From Candidatus Methanovirga basalitermitum (GTDB lineage: Archaea > Methanobacteriota > Methanobacteria > Methanobacteriales > Methanobacteriaceae), in the NCBI GenBank assembly GCA_031284445.1, contig JAISZW010000193.1:1-9347 (forward strand): a DNA stretch of 9,347 nucleotides, read 5' to 3'. Of the stretch, positions 1 through 7,148 are shown piece after piece. The position numbers and the translations under genes are program-made. The notes under the pieces are model-generated. The model was not told the DNA's origin and ran no database searches. It was given only the letters and a program-made list of their open reading frames with translations. Each line of letters begins with the position of its first letter. Position 1 is the first letter of the stretch.

Positions 1-77
1 TGTTTTAAGTTAGAAACGGAAAATCAAAGATTTTCCTAAATTCACTTTGCGAATAAAACGAAGTTTTCTTTATTTTA
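1..77. repeat. Palindromic intergenic repeat, short version, cut by window edge
   Basis: This AT-rich repeat resembles the mosaic at 5069-5285. It holds a perfect hairpin at 18-36 (8-bp arms GGAAAATC/GATTTTCC around AAA). Next is a minus-strand hairpin module at 35-57 (TTCGC-AAA-GTGAA read on the minus strand, one G-U pair), then a T-rich tail ending TTCTTTATTTTA. The larger copy has the same opening module and almost the same tail at 5270-5285, but with extra modules between them, so this looks like a shorter form of one element. The left end may extend beyond the window. No coding potential was seen. Confidence 0.7.
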
Positions 78-165
78 AAGCTTTAATAATTCTATTCATT
101 GATATTTATAAGATTTCAATCAATATTATCATAATAAAGCCCTTAAAAATTGCTACCACGATTAT

Positions 166-629
166 TTAACAGCATTCAATTTCTTCAATATCCTCTATCT
201 TGAAGTAGTAGTTATCATTTACAATCAAAACTACCTAATTTTTTTTAAGGACTTCAAGACTTACCAGGTCTATTCTCTTCTCAGTATACGAATGATTTAG
301 ACTCAATCACTTCACTAACAAATATATGGGTTGTGAACTATAAGTAAATTCTCAGTACTTACTTCCTCTGCCAAGACAATAGTAACCTAATAAAAGGTAT
401 TGTATACCACCTATTCTAATAGTTACGATGCTTATAAATTGTTCACTTATCGTTAGCCATGTCATTTTATAGCCATTAATCACATGGATACTATGTGATT
501 AATTAGACATTTCCATCATGTGATCTTTTCACTAATTAATTATTAATAGAGACCCTATCCTGTCGCACCATTACCTTTAAATATCTCATCAACATATAAT
601 TTGCTGTGTGGTATTTTTGTTGTTCTCAT
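166..629 (-). pseudogene. Possible decayed minus-strand gene, family unknown
   Basis: No intact frame exists here. Read on the minus strand, a series of short open stretches follow one another in different frames and have protein-like composition: 629-555 (ATG start, begins MRTTKIPHSKLYVDEIF), 535-503 (LVKRSHDGNV), 465-352 (37 codons, begins MTWLTISEQF), 322-248 (FVSEVIESKSFVY, then a TGA, then EENRPGKS) and 237-166 (IVNDNYYFKIEDIEEIE). Open stretches of 25-37 codons are mildly unusual in sequence this AT-rich, which suggests frameshifts and nonsense changes in an old gene. I do not recognise the family, and the stretch could still be ordinary intergenic DNA. A perfect inverted repeat at 475-503 lies inside it. 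Confidence 0.22.
475..503. repeat. Perfect 11-bp inverted repeat
   Basis: The arms ATTAATCACAT and ATGTGATTAAT are exact reverse complements around a 7-base spacer. A related half-site, CATGTGAT, lies about 10 bp further on, near 514-521. The symmetry would suit a dimeric regulator or a hairpin, but there is no intact gene next to it, so any role is unknown. It may be left over from the decayed region around it. Confidence 0.5.
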
Positions 630-764
630 AGACTATTAATATCACACATCCTTTTTATTAATAATTTTTGGCTATAATTGTTATGTGGTTGAATATAACG
701 ATTGTTATCATCCAAATTTTTGACAGAGTCATAATTTTTTGATGAAACTTAATTTGATTAATTA

Positions 765-899
765 AGCGAATTTTAATTCGCTGACAAGAGAAATTGGAGA
801 TTTTTCATGGTTAGAAAATCTTGATTGGTACTGAAAGTAACTTAGGAGAATTTATTCTCCGCTTGTTCACGAAGTGGACTTAGGAACATGAATTTCCTT
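765..899. repeat. Hairpin cluster, diverged copy of the mosaic repeat
   Basis: Five short palindromes lie in 135 bp. They are 765-782 (AGCGAATT/AATTCGCT), 825-846 (imperfect, GAA loop, ending AACTTAGG), 845-860 (GGAGAAT/ATTCTCC), 863-884 (GTTCAC-GAA-GTGGAC, flanked by TT and TTAGG) and 882-898 (AGGAA/TTCCT). Two of them, 825-846 and 863-884, match the TTGTT-stem-AAA/GAA-stem-ACTTAG module of the 5069-5285 element but have different, still paired, stem bases. I read it as an old copy of the same family. A structured RNA is the alternative. Confidence 0.55.
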
Positions 900-1002
900 A
901 AGTTGATGACATTGGGAGGAATATACAAATAATAATTCTACAACATCCTATTTGAAAAATTATTAAATGAAAATTAGAACAAATATTTTTAAATAAAAAA
1001 AA

Positions 1003-1027
1003 ATAAAGAAGATTAAATCTCTTTTTT
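1003..1027 (+). terminator. Stem followed by T6, terminator-like
   Basis: An imperfect stem (AAGAAGATT pairing with AATCTCTT, one bulge) is followed by CTTTTTTA at 1020-1027. Archaeal termination mainly needs an oligo-T run on the coding strand, which is present. No gene ends just upstream on the plus strand, so if it works it would close a transcript from the hairpin cluster at 765-899, or insulate atwA from upstream reading. Confidence 0.3.
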
Positions 1028-1253
1028 AGATATTGAAAATTCTTAGATTTATAGATTAAATCCTACAATTATATTTTGTTGGTTTATGATTCAATTTCTT
1101 GAATTTTTAAATTATTCTTTAAAAACAGTATAAAATTCTGTTTTAATACAAGAATAATTTTAGTTATACTTTTGTTTATTAAATAAGAAAATTGTAATAA
1201 AAATTACATAACAGTATTTAGTTGAAAAAATAGTTTTTAATAAAAGTGAGATG
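1028..1253 (+). promoter_or_regulatory. AT-rich leader upstream of atwA with GTGA ribosome binding site
   Basis: This stretch is extremely AT-rich and has no gene. The promoter must lie here if atwA has its own, with TATA-like candidates around 1162-1190 (TTATACTTTTG and TTTATTAAATA), but I cannot choose between them. GTGA at 1246-1249 is the likely Shine-Dalgarno match to the archaeal 16S tail (AUCACCUCC). It lies 4 nt before the second of two adjacent ATG codons, the same spacing seen at three other genes here. Confidence 0.35.
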
Positions 1254-2960
1254 ATGATTGAAATTAGAAACCTTAATAAAACTTATAAATTAGATAATGG
1301 AGAAACCATAACTGCTTTAAAAGATATAAACTTGAATATTAAGGAAGGAGAAATATTAGGAATAATTGGAAGAAGTGGTTCAGGTAAAACCAGTTTGCTT
1401 AGAATATTACGAGGCGTGGAAGATTTTGATTCAGGTTCAGTTAAAGTTAATGACCTTGAAGTAAAACATGATTCAAGTAAATACTATTTTAACAAATTAA
1501 AAAAAGAAACAGCTATTCATCTCCAAAGATCTTTTGGCTTATGGCCTGAATCAGTTTATAATAATGTTATAAGGAAGTTATATGGTGCAAAGTATGGTGA
1601 TGAAGCAACTATTGACTTTGATTTTGCAAATGACCAATATAATGATGAAGCAAGAAAACTTCTTGAGATGGTTGGTCTTGAAGATAAAATTGATCATTAT
1701 GCTCCTGTTTTAAGTGGAGGTGAAAAACAAAGATTAATTATCGCAAGACAATTAGCAAAAAAACCAAAAATTCTTTTACTTGATGAACCTGCAACAATGG
1801 CATGCCCAAAAACGAAACAATCCATACTAAAAGCTATTAAAAATATTAATAAAGAGTTGAAAGTTACCGTTGTATTAGTTTCTCACCTACCAGAAGTACA
1901 TCAATATTTATCAGATCGTCTAATCTTACTAAAAGATGGTGAAATTAAGGATGATGGAAATCCAAAAGAAGTTGTTGATGAATTCTTAAAAAATATTCAA
2001 GATGAAATTCCTTTAGATAAAAAATTAACTGATAACACTTTAATTAAAGTAAAAGATGTTTATAAGAGATATTATCTTCTTACTGGTGGAAATGTCCTTG
2101 AAATGAAGGATGTTAGTTTTGATGTTAATAGGGAAGATATTTTATCTTTGGTTGGTTCAAGTGGTGCTGGAAAAACAATTCTTTTAAGAATGATTGGAGG
2201 CTTAGATCAAGTGGATGATGGAAAAATATTATTTAAAACAAAAGATAATGATTCATGGATTGATATAAGTAAACCAAGCATTGAAAGAATGAACATTAGG
2301 AAAAATTTAGGATTTATGCACCAAGAATTTGCTCTTACCCACTACTCTACAATTAAGGATCAAATAGCTGTTAAATTAGGATTTAAAAATCAGGATACTG
2401 TAGACTATGCGAAAAAGAAAGCAAAAGAGGAAGGTTTATCTGATGAAATCTTGGACTGCCTATATCAACTAACAGATTTACCTGAAATTGAAGCAAAAAG
2501 TAGATTAGAACAAGCTGGACTTTTGCCTAAGATTTTAAATGATTTATTTCCTAAATTTCCAGATAAAGCTGTTAAAGCTGAAGTTAAACCAATTTTTGAT
2601 GCTTTAGACTTGTCCTTAGATATTTTAAATAGGAGGTCTTATGAACTATCTGGAGGTCAGAAAGTAAGAGCCACATTAGCATTAGCTATTTGTTCTAAAC
2701 CAGATATTCTCATGTTAGATGAACCATTTGGAGATCTTGATCCACTTACATTACGAATAGTAGCAAATTCAATTAAAACTATAAATAAAGAATTAGGAAC
2801 TACAATATTAATGATTAGTCATAATATAAACTTCATTGAAGAGTTATCTAAAAGAACTGTTTTAATTGAGGATGGAAAGTTAGTTGGTAGTGGAGACCCT
2901 TGGGATGTTTTAGATAAATTTAAGGATCTTTGCAATGCGGAGTATCTTCAACATAATTAA
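1254..2960 (+). CDS. atwA: AtwA, methyl-coenzyme M reductase activation component A2 (twin ATP-binding cassette protein)
   Basis: This soluble tandem ABC ATPase is the ATP-binding component A2 of the system that reductively activates methyl-coenzyme M reductase (Ni(I) of F430). Counting from the ATG at 1251, cassette 1 has Walker A GRSGSGKT (40-47), signature LSGGEKQR (154-161), Walker B ILLLDE (174-179) followed by the family-specific PATMACPKTKQ, and switch His 212. Cassette 2 has Walker A GSSGAGKT (302-309), signature LSGGQKVRA (466-474), Walker B ILMLDE (486-491), D-loop GDLDP and switch His 524. A long helical insertion separates Walker A from the signature in cassette 2. No membrane segments are present, which fits a non-transporter role. 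The start is ambiguous between 1251 and 1254; 1254 is preferred from RBS spacing. The gene stands alone on its strand, is full length, and has no damaged ATP-site motif. Confidence 0.95.
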   Translation: MIEIRNLNKTYKLDNGETITALKDINLNIKEGEILGIIGRSGSGKTSLLRILRGVEDFDSGSVKVNDLEVKHDSSKYYFNKLKKETAIHLQRSFGLWPESVYNNVIRKLYGAKYGDEATIDFDFANDQYNDEARKLLEMVGLEDKIDHYAPVLSGGEKQRLIIARQLAKKPKILLLDEPATMACPKTKQSILKAIKNINKELKVTVVLVSHLPEVHQYLSDRLILLKDGEIKDDGNPKEVVDEFLKNIQDEIPLDKKLTDNTLIKVKDVYKRYYLLTGGNVLEMKDVSFDVNREDILSLVGSSGAGKTILLRMIGGLDQVDDGKILFKTKDNDSWIDISKPSIERMNIRKNLGFMHQEFALTHYSTIKDQIAVKLGFKNQDTVDYAKKKAKEEGLSDEILDCLYQLTDLPEIEAKSRLEQAGLLPKILNDLFPKFPDKAVKAEVKPIFDALDLSLDILNRRSYELSGGQKVRATLALAICSKPDILMLDEPFGDLDPLTLRIVANSIKTINKELGTTILMISHNINFIEELSKRTVLIEDGKLVGSGDPWDVLDKFKDLCNAEYLQHN

Positions 2961-3014
2961 GTTCTTGGATATTTATTAAAATGATTTTTATTTTAATCGC
3001 CAATTAAACCCTAA

Positions 3015-4290
3015 TTTAGTTTCTACAAATGGCTTTTAATAGGGGAGAAAAATAACATTTATCGACAAGTAAATACAAGAACAAATGCTTCAATATTGGT
3101 CTATCAATTAGAAGAGTTTTTTTCATCTGATAAATATAACAAAATATATAACATACCAATAATTGAATCTGTAATGATCAGAACACCAATGATTATTTCT
3201 ACAAATTCAAATAAAAGAGAAGGAACATTCCAAAAGACAAATCAAAACGTAATTTTAGAGTTTAATGCAGATGAAAATTCATGGTTTGGATATCCTGCTA
3301 AGGTAGGCAATCTTTTTTTTAATTGTTTATTTTCATCGTGATTTTATATACAATGGAATTTCTCTTGTAAATTTATTTGAGCTGGCATCTCCTAAAATGG
3401 CACATTCAAAACCTGATGGAATATTATTATTTGACAATAAAAACCAGCAGAAAAATCTTTTTTGCTATGAAAAAGAAGAAGATTTATGGATTGGGACAAT
3501 TGGATATAATATAAAATTTGAATACTTTGGATATATGAAGAAGATGATACTTACACTACATAATTTAAAAGTCATGAGTAAAGGTTGGTTACCTATTCAT
3601 GGAAGTTTAGTAAATGTTTATCTTAAAAATGGTGAAAAAAAGGGATTATTATTAATCGATGATTTTGGAGCTGGAAAATCAGAATCAATTGAGGCACTAC
3701 ATAACATGGAAAATGATGGCATTAAAGATGTTGAAATCATATTTGATGATATGATAAGTCTTCACATTGAAAATAGAGTTCCTTATGCACAATGAACTGA
3801 AATTGGAGCATTTGTTCGTCTTGATGATTTATCTCCATGCATTCCCTATGAAAATATGGATAGATCTATTTTTTTTTTCAATGCAGATAAAGACAATGCC
3901 TGTTTGATTATAAAAACCACACATTATAAGACTATTTCTAAAAATCATGAAATAGACTTGTCATGTTATTTAAATAATCACGACGATAAAAGAGGGATGT
4001 ATGAGTTTGAAGACCTTGAAAAAGGAAAAAAAGTATTTATTGAAGGTAAAAGAATGAGTAAGGGTACAACACAAGAAATAGGTTTGAATGAGACATATTT
4101 TGCCAATCCATTTGGACCTATGCAAAAGAAAGAACTTTGTAATGAGTTGATTGATGAAATATTTAAATCCTTAAAAGCTAATGGTATTTATATTGGTGAA
4201 ATTTATACTCAATTAGGTTTAAATAAAAAAGGTGAAAATCCATTAAATACTGTTGCAGAAGAATTATTAAAATTTCTTCAAATGAAATAA
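3015..4290 (+). pseudogene. Broken PEP-carboxykinase-like P-loop protein
   Basis: Three open stretches form one protein: 3015-3341, then about 3322-3792, then 3796-4290. Motifs in order are HSKPDGIL, LPIHGS, P-loop DDFGAGKSES (about 3658-3687), IIFDDM, TEIGAFVRLDDL, DRSIFFFNAD, MSKGTT and FANPFGP. From memory these match a bacterial family annotated as phosphoenolpyruvate carboxykinase, related in fold to HPr kinase; the real activity is uncertain. Two lesions are clear. Frame changes near a T8 run at 3313-3320, where one T fewer would restore NLFLIVYFHRDF. A TGA at 3793-3795 stands where GGA would give QGTEIG. A third possible lesion is an extra A in 3048-3052: with one A fewer, an ATG at 3029 would join the frame. 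The N-terminus appears short. Motif conservation suggests recent loss, or assembly errors in homopolymers; the TGA is harder to explain that way. Confidence 0.65.
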
Positions 4291-4473
4291 TTGAATATTT
4301 TTTGATTGTGTTGAATTAAAAAGACGATAGTATACTAAAAAGTACTAAATCTGTTGATTTTATGAATAAAATAGGTTCCAATTCGTTTGATTTCTAATGC
4401 TCTATAATTTATTGATACTAATAATTAAAATGTAAACCAATTAAAATTAGAACTAAAAGAGTTTAGTGATATG
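4291..4473 (+). promoter_or_regulatory. Intergenic leader of the stress-protein gene
   Basis: ATATTTTTTG just after the pseudogene stop (about 4297-4304) would serve as an oligo-T terminator. Further on, TAGTATACTA (about 4329-4338) is self-complementary and close to AGTACT, which gives a symmetric AT-rich site of unknown use. GTGA at 4466-4469 is the ribosome binding site for the next gene, 4 nt before ATG 4474. No TATA box stands out from the AT-rich background. Confidence 0.3.
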
Positions 4474-4866
4474 ATGATTAAAAATTTAATGATACCAAGT
4501 GATGGTTCAAAACATTCTCAAAAAGCAGTAAAATTTGGAATTGAGCTTGCATTTAAGATTGATGCAGATATAATAGCTGTTTATGTGCTTGATGAGAATA
4601 AGGTATGTACTTATGATTCTTTGGAGGATGAAGGCAATGAAATTTTACATAATATCACAAAAAAAGCTGCTGAAAAAGGTGTTAAAGTTGCAGAACATCT
4701 AATAACTGGAGATCCTCTTAGAGACATGAAAATAATAGCTATTAAAACAAATTCTGATGGAATTGTTATAAATGCACATGGAAAAGAAGATGAAACTGGG
4801 ATTATTGGAAGCTTGGCTGATAGAATTATTAAAACATTTGAAATTCCAGTTATTTTAATTAAATAA
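4474..4866 (+). CDS. Universal stress protein (UspA family)
   Basis: This is a small single-domain cytoplasmic protein of 130 residues, a normal length for a one-domain Usp. The N-terminus has the family strand and loop IPSDGSKHSQKAVKFGIELA, and the C-terminus has the closing helix and strand GSLADRIIKTFEIPVILIK. The nucleotide loop, usually G-x2-G-x9-G-S/T, reads N-A-H-G followed by eight residues and G-S. The first glycine is therefore Asn and the spacer is one residue short, so ATP binding may be altered or lost. Two adjacent ATGs (4471, 4474) are possible; GTGA at 4466-4469 favours the second. The gene is probably monocistronic, since hairpin repeats follow it. The partner or stress it answers to is unknown. 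Confidence 0.88.
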   Translation: MIKNLMIPSDGSKHSQKAVKFGIELAFKIDADIIAVYVLDENKVCTYDSLEDEGNEILHNITKKAAEKGVKVAEHLITGDPLRDMKIIAIKTNSDGIVINAHGKEDETGIIGSLADRIIKTFEIPVILIK

Positions 4867-5068
4867 TAAGTTTGTAAATTTCAAGAAAGAACAACAATAT
4901 TACAATACTTGTATGCTGGATTATAATTTTTAATATCAACTAAACATCAAGTGAGTAAGAGTATAACTGAAAAATAAGTTATAGTAATTATGGAAAAGTT
5001 TTTAATTTTTTAAATAAATTTTAATCATTAATATTCTTAATTTTAGAAAATTTATTTTTTAAAGTTAT

Positions 5069-5285
5069 AAACGGGAAATCAAAGATTTCCCTAAATTCAC
5101 TTTGCAAATAAACGGAAAATCAGAGATTTGTTGCCAAAGGCAACTTAGAAAAGCTTGTTTCCCGTTTCCTAAATTCACTTTGCAAATAAACGGAAAATCA
5201 AAGATTTGTTGCCAAAGGCAACTTAGAAAAACTTGTTTTTCGTTTCCTAAGTTATCTTCGATAACAAATCGAAGTTTTTCTTTAT
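5069..5285. repeat. Mosaic palindromic intergenic repeat with two 78-bp tandem units
   Basis: The core is two tandem 78-bp units, 5090-5167 and 5168-5245, differing at only a few positions. Each holds a minus-oriented hairpin module (CCTAAATTCACTTTGCAAAT...) and a plus-oriented one (GTTGCC-AAA-GGCAAC, at 5130-5144 and 5208-5222). A third, minus-oriented hairpin GTTATC-TTC-GATAAC lies at 5251-5265. A perfect GGGAAATC/GATTTCCC hairpin opens the element at 5073-5091. Longer-range complementarity also exists: AAACGGGAAA at 5069-5078 pairs exactly with TTTCCCGTTT at 5158-5167. The tail matches that of the repeat at 1-77. The open frame across it is only a by-product of the repeat. Confidence 0.85.
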
Positions 5286-5468
5286 CTTAAATGATAATGA
5301 TATCATAACACTAATAAACTTTCATCAGTAAAAATTTGGACAGTCCCATTGGGGGGAACTAAAAAGATAAAAAAATGGTGAAATAAAAGTCCTTGTTAAA
5401 GTTAAAGCCAATGAAATAGAATTATGTTTTTTCTTAAGTTGATGAGATTGAGATTAATTGGTGATTTT
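5286..5468 (+). promoter_or_regulatory. Leader of the nucleotidyltransferase operon
   Basis: No gene was seen here. A locally GC-rich patch at about 5340-5360 contains AGTCCCATTGGGGGGAACT, which can fold as CCC-ATT-GGG within an AGT/ACT frame and stands out from the AT-rich surroundings. CTTAAGTTGATGAGATTG at 5433-5450 nearly repeats 897-914. The ribosome binding site GGTGA at 5460-5464, 4 nt before ATG 5469, is the best Shine-Dalgarno match in the window. It shows that the upstream ATG at 5424 is not needed. Confidence 0.4.
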
Positions 5469-6143
5469 ATGACTAAATTTACTGGAATTATAACTGCTGC
5501 TGGAAAAAGTTCAAGAATGACTGAAGACTTGGAAAATATGGGTCTTCCAACTACTACTAAATTAATTCTTGATTTTGATAAGGGTAAAACCATCATTGAA
5601 ACAACAATAAACAAGGTTTTGAATGCTGGTGTTGATGAATGTATAATAGTACTTGGTCACTTTAAAGATGAAATAATAAAAGAAATATTGAAGATAAATG
5701 ACGATAGGATAAAACTGGTATATAATGATCCTTTAAAGGTAGATCTTTCAGTTTCTTTATACAATGGTTTAATAAGTTCTAAATCAGATTATATCTTAGC
5801 TGTTGCTGGTGACCAATCTAACATTAGTACTAAGACTTATGAGAATCTTATTAACTCTTTTTTAGATAGGGTTAAAGATCATAATAAATTATTTACAGTT
5901 CTTAGAAGAAGAGAAATTGGAAGATTAGATTCAGTTGAAAGTCTTGGAATGCCATTTGTTACCAATAAAAATTATCTTATAAAATTCATAGCCAACAAGA
6001 ATAGTGATCTGAATCCTATTTTAAGAGAAATGTTTAAGGATGGATTTGAATTCTTTGCAGTTAAAGAAGAAGATGAATTGGAGTTAGTTAACATTAACAA
6101 GTATAAAGATTATAAAAGCTTTCATTTAGAAAGACATGATTAA
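5469..6143 (+). CDS. MobA/MocA-type nucleotidyltransferase
   Basis: This 224-residue cytoplasmic protein has the nucleotidyltransferase Rossmann-like fold. The N-terminal nucleotide-binding loop is ITAAGKSSRM (8-17), with a likely base- or phosphate-contacting lysine at TTTKL (K31). GHFKDEI (63-69), NDP (86-88) and the metal-binding Asp in VAGDQ (112-116) follow in the order typical of MobA/MocA and CTP-dependent sugar or phospho-alcohol cytidylyltransferases. GMPFVT later on is also family-like. Such enzymes transfer a nucleotidyl group to a phosphorylated small molecule, but the substrate cannot be read here. The start at 5469 is supported by GGTGA at 5460-5464; a start at 5424 would add 15 residues that lie on a repeated leader sequence. 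It is probably co-transcribed with the aminotransferase gene 11 bp downstream. Confidence 0.82.
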   Translation: MTKFTGIITAAGKSSRMTEDLENMGLPTTTKLILDFDKGKTIIETTINKVLNAGVDECIIVLGHFKDEIIKEILKINDDRIKLVYNDPLKVDLSVSLYNGLISSKSDYILAVAGDQSNISTKTYENLINSFLDRVKDHNKLFTVLRRREIGRLDSVESLGMPFVTNKNYLIKFIANKNSDLNPILREMFKDGFEFFAVKEEDELELVNINKYKDYKSFHLERHD

Positions 6144-6154
6144 AGGATTGTATT

Positions 6155-7129
6155 ATGAATCTTAAGTTTAAAAAACCTTCACAAGAGACCCGAATAGCTA
6201 TTTCTAATGCATACAAGTATTATGAAAATAAGGATTATATTAAAGAAGCAGAAGGTAAAATTAGGTCTAAAACCAATCATAAGTATGTTAAATTGGTTAA
6301 TAGTGGAAAATCAGCTATTTTAATGTGTTTAAACTCAATAAATTCACCAATACTAATCCCAGATCAAGGAGGATGGCATGGATTTAGGCAAATAGCTGAA
6401 TTTTTAAACAAAGAAATTATAGAGTTTAAAACATATAAAGGGTTAATTAACATTGAATATCTAAGTAGTGTCATTGAAAATCTTAATGAAAATAACTATC
6501 CTAAAGGAACATTACTTATAACAAGTTTTGCAGGATACACAGCTGAACAACCAGTTAAAGAAATATATAAATTTGCAGATGAAAATAATTTACTTCTTGT
6601 TGAAGATGCATCAGGAGGAATATTGGACAATAAAAAAAACTTAGGAAACGGTAAACACTCAGATATTATTCTCTGTTCAACTGGCACTCCAAAAATCATT
6701 AATCTTGGATATGGAGGCTTTATATCAACAAATAATCATGAAATATTTGAAGAATCTAAATTATTACTTAAAACATTGTCATTAAATAATCAAATAGCTA
6801 AAGGATTAATAAATGAGATTGATAATGGTAAAAAATACTTTAAAATAGCTACTCGCTCTTGTAGGTACATAAAAAAGAATTTAGAGAATGTTATTCATGA
6901 AGATAAAAGAGGAATAAATGTTATTATATCAACAGACGAACCAAAAAAGTTAGCTATTATTTTAAAAGGTAAGTTCAATATAAATGGTTCATTCATAACA
7001 AAATGCCCAAATTATAATAGAATCAAAGAAAAAGCCGTAGCTATTGAAATTAAAAACCTAAGTCTTCAATGTTTAAATAAAGAGAACTTAGACCAAATCA
7101 TTGAAACAGTCTTGAACCACTACCGATAA
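6155..7129 (+). CDS. PLP-dependent aminotransferase-like protein (fold type I, DegT/aspartate aminotransferase-like)
   Basis: This 324-residue protein is somewhat shorter than usual members (about 360-400). NSGKSAIL (49-56) is the cofactor phosphate-binding turn. VEDASG (149-154) supplies the Asp (D151) that contacts the pyridine nitrogen. K180 in STGTPKIINLGYGGFIST is the expected Schiff-base lysine, in a context like the SFHxTKxxxxGEGG motif of DegT/StrS enzymes. The C-terminal domain is reduced. The three key residues suggest an active enzyme, but the amino acceptor is unknown. Sugar-modifying, phosphonate-type or amino-alcohol pathways are all compatible with a nucleotidyltransferase partner. 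The RBS AAAGGA at 6142-6147 lies 7 nt before ATG and overlaps the upstream gene's stop region, so the two genes form one operon. An oligo-T hairpin follows the stop. Confidence 0.78.
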   Translation: MNLKFKKPSQETRIAISNAYKYYENKDYIKEAEGKIRSKTNHKYVKLVNSGKSAILMCLNSINSPILIPDQGGWHGFRQIAEFLNKEIIEFKTYKGLINIEYLSSVIENLNENNYPKGTLLITSFAGYTAEQPVKEIYKFADENNLLLVEDASGGILDNKKNLGNGKHSDIILCSTGTPKIINLGYGGFISTNNHEIFEESKLLLKTLSLNNQIAKGLINEIDNGKKYFKIATRSCRYIKKNLENVIHEDKRGINVIISTDEPKKLAIILKGKFNINGSFITKCPNYNRIKEKAVAIEIKNLSLQCLNKENLDQIIETVLNHYR

Positions 7130-7148
7130 AAAAATCATAGATTTTTTA
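7129..7148 (+). terminator. Terminator of the nucleotidyltransferase-aminotransferase operon
   Basis: A perfect stem AAAAAATC/GATTTTTT around ATA starts at the stop codon and ends in a T6 run followed by TATAT. Position and T-tract suit termination of the two-gene operon. Confidence 0.6.

Noticed and set aside
740..784. C/D box small RNA (TGATGA at 740-745, CTGA at 781-784)
   Set aside because: The internal C'/D' boxes are not convincing, and a strong hairpin at 765-782 occupies the space where a guide would be.
3793..3795. TGA as a recoded selenocysteine codon
   Set aside because: The aligned position expects Gly, the protein has a separate frameshift, no SECIS-like element was seen, and Methanobrevibacter is not known for selenocysteine use.
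5090..5245. CRISPR array
   Set aside because: There are only two 78-bp tandem units, with no regular unique spacers and internal palindromes; this is an intergenic repeat mosaic.
5102..5290. 62-codon open frame in the mosaic repeat
   Set aside because: It is a by-product of two 78-bp units, a length divisible by three; the protein is the same segment twice.
6496..6699. Minus-strand open frame inside the aminotransferase gene
   Set aside because: It lies wholly within a gene with clear cofactor motifs on the other strand. The frame at 5402-5614 is rejected for the same reason.
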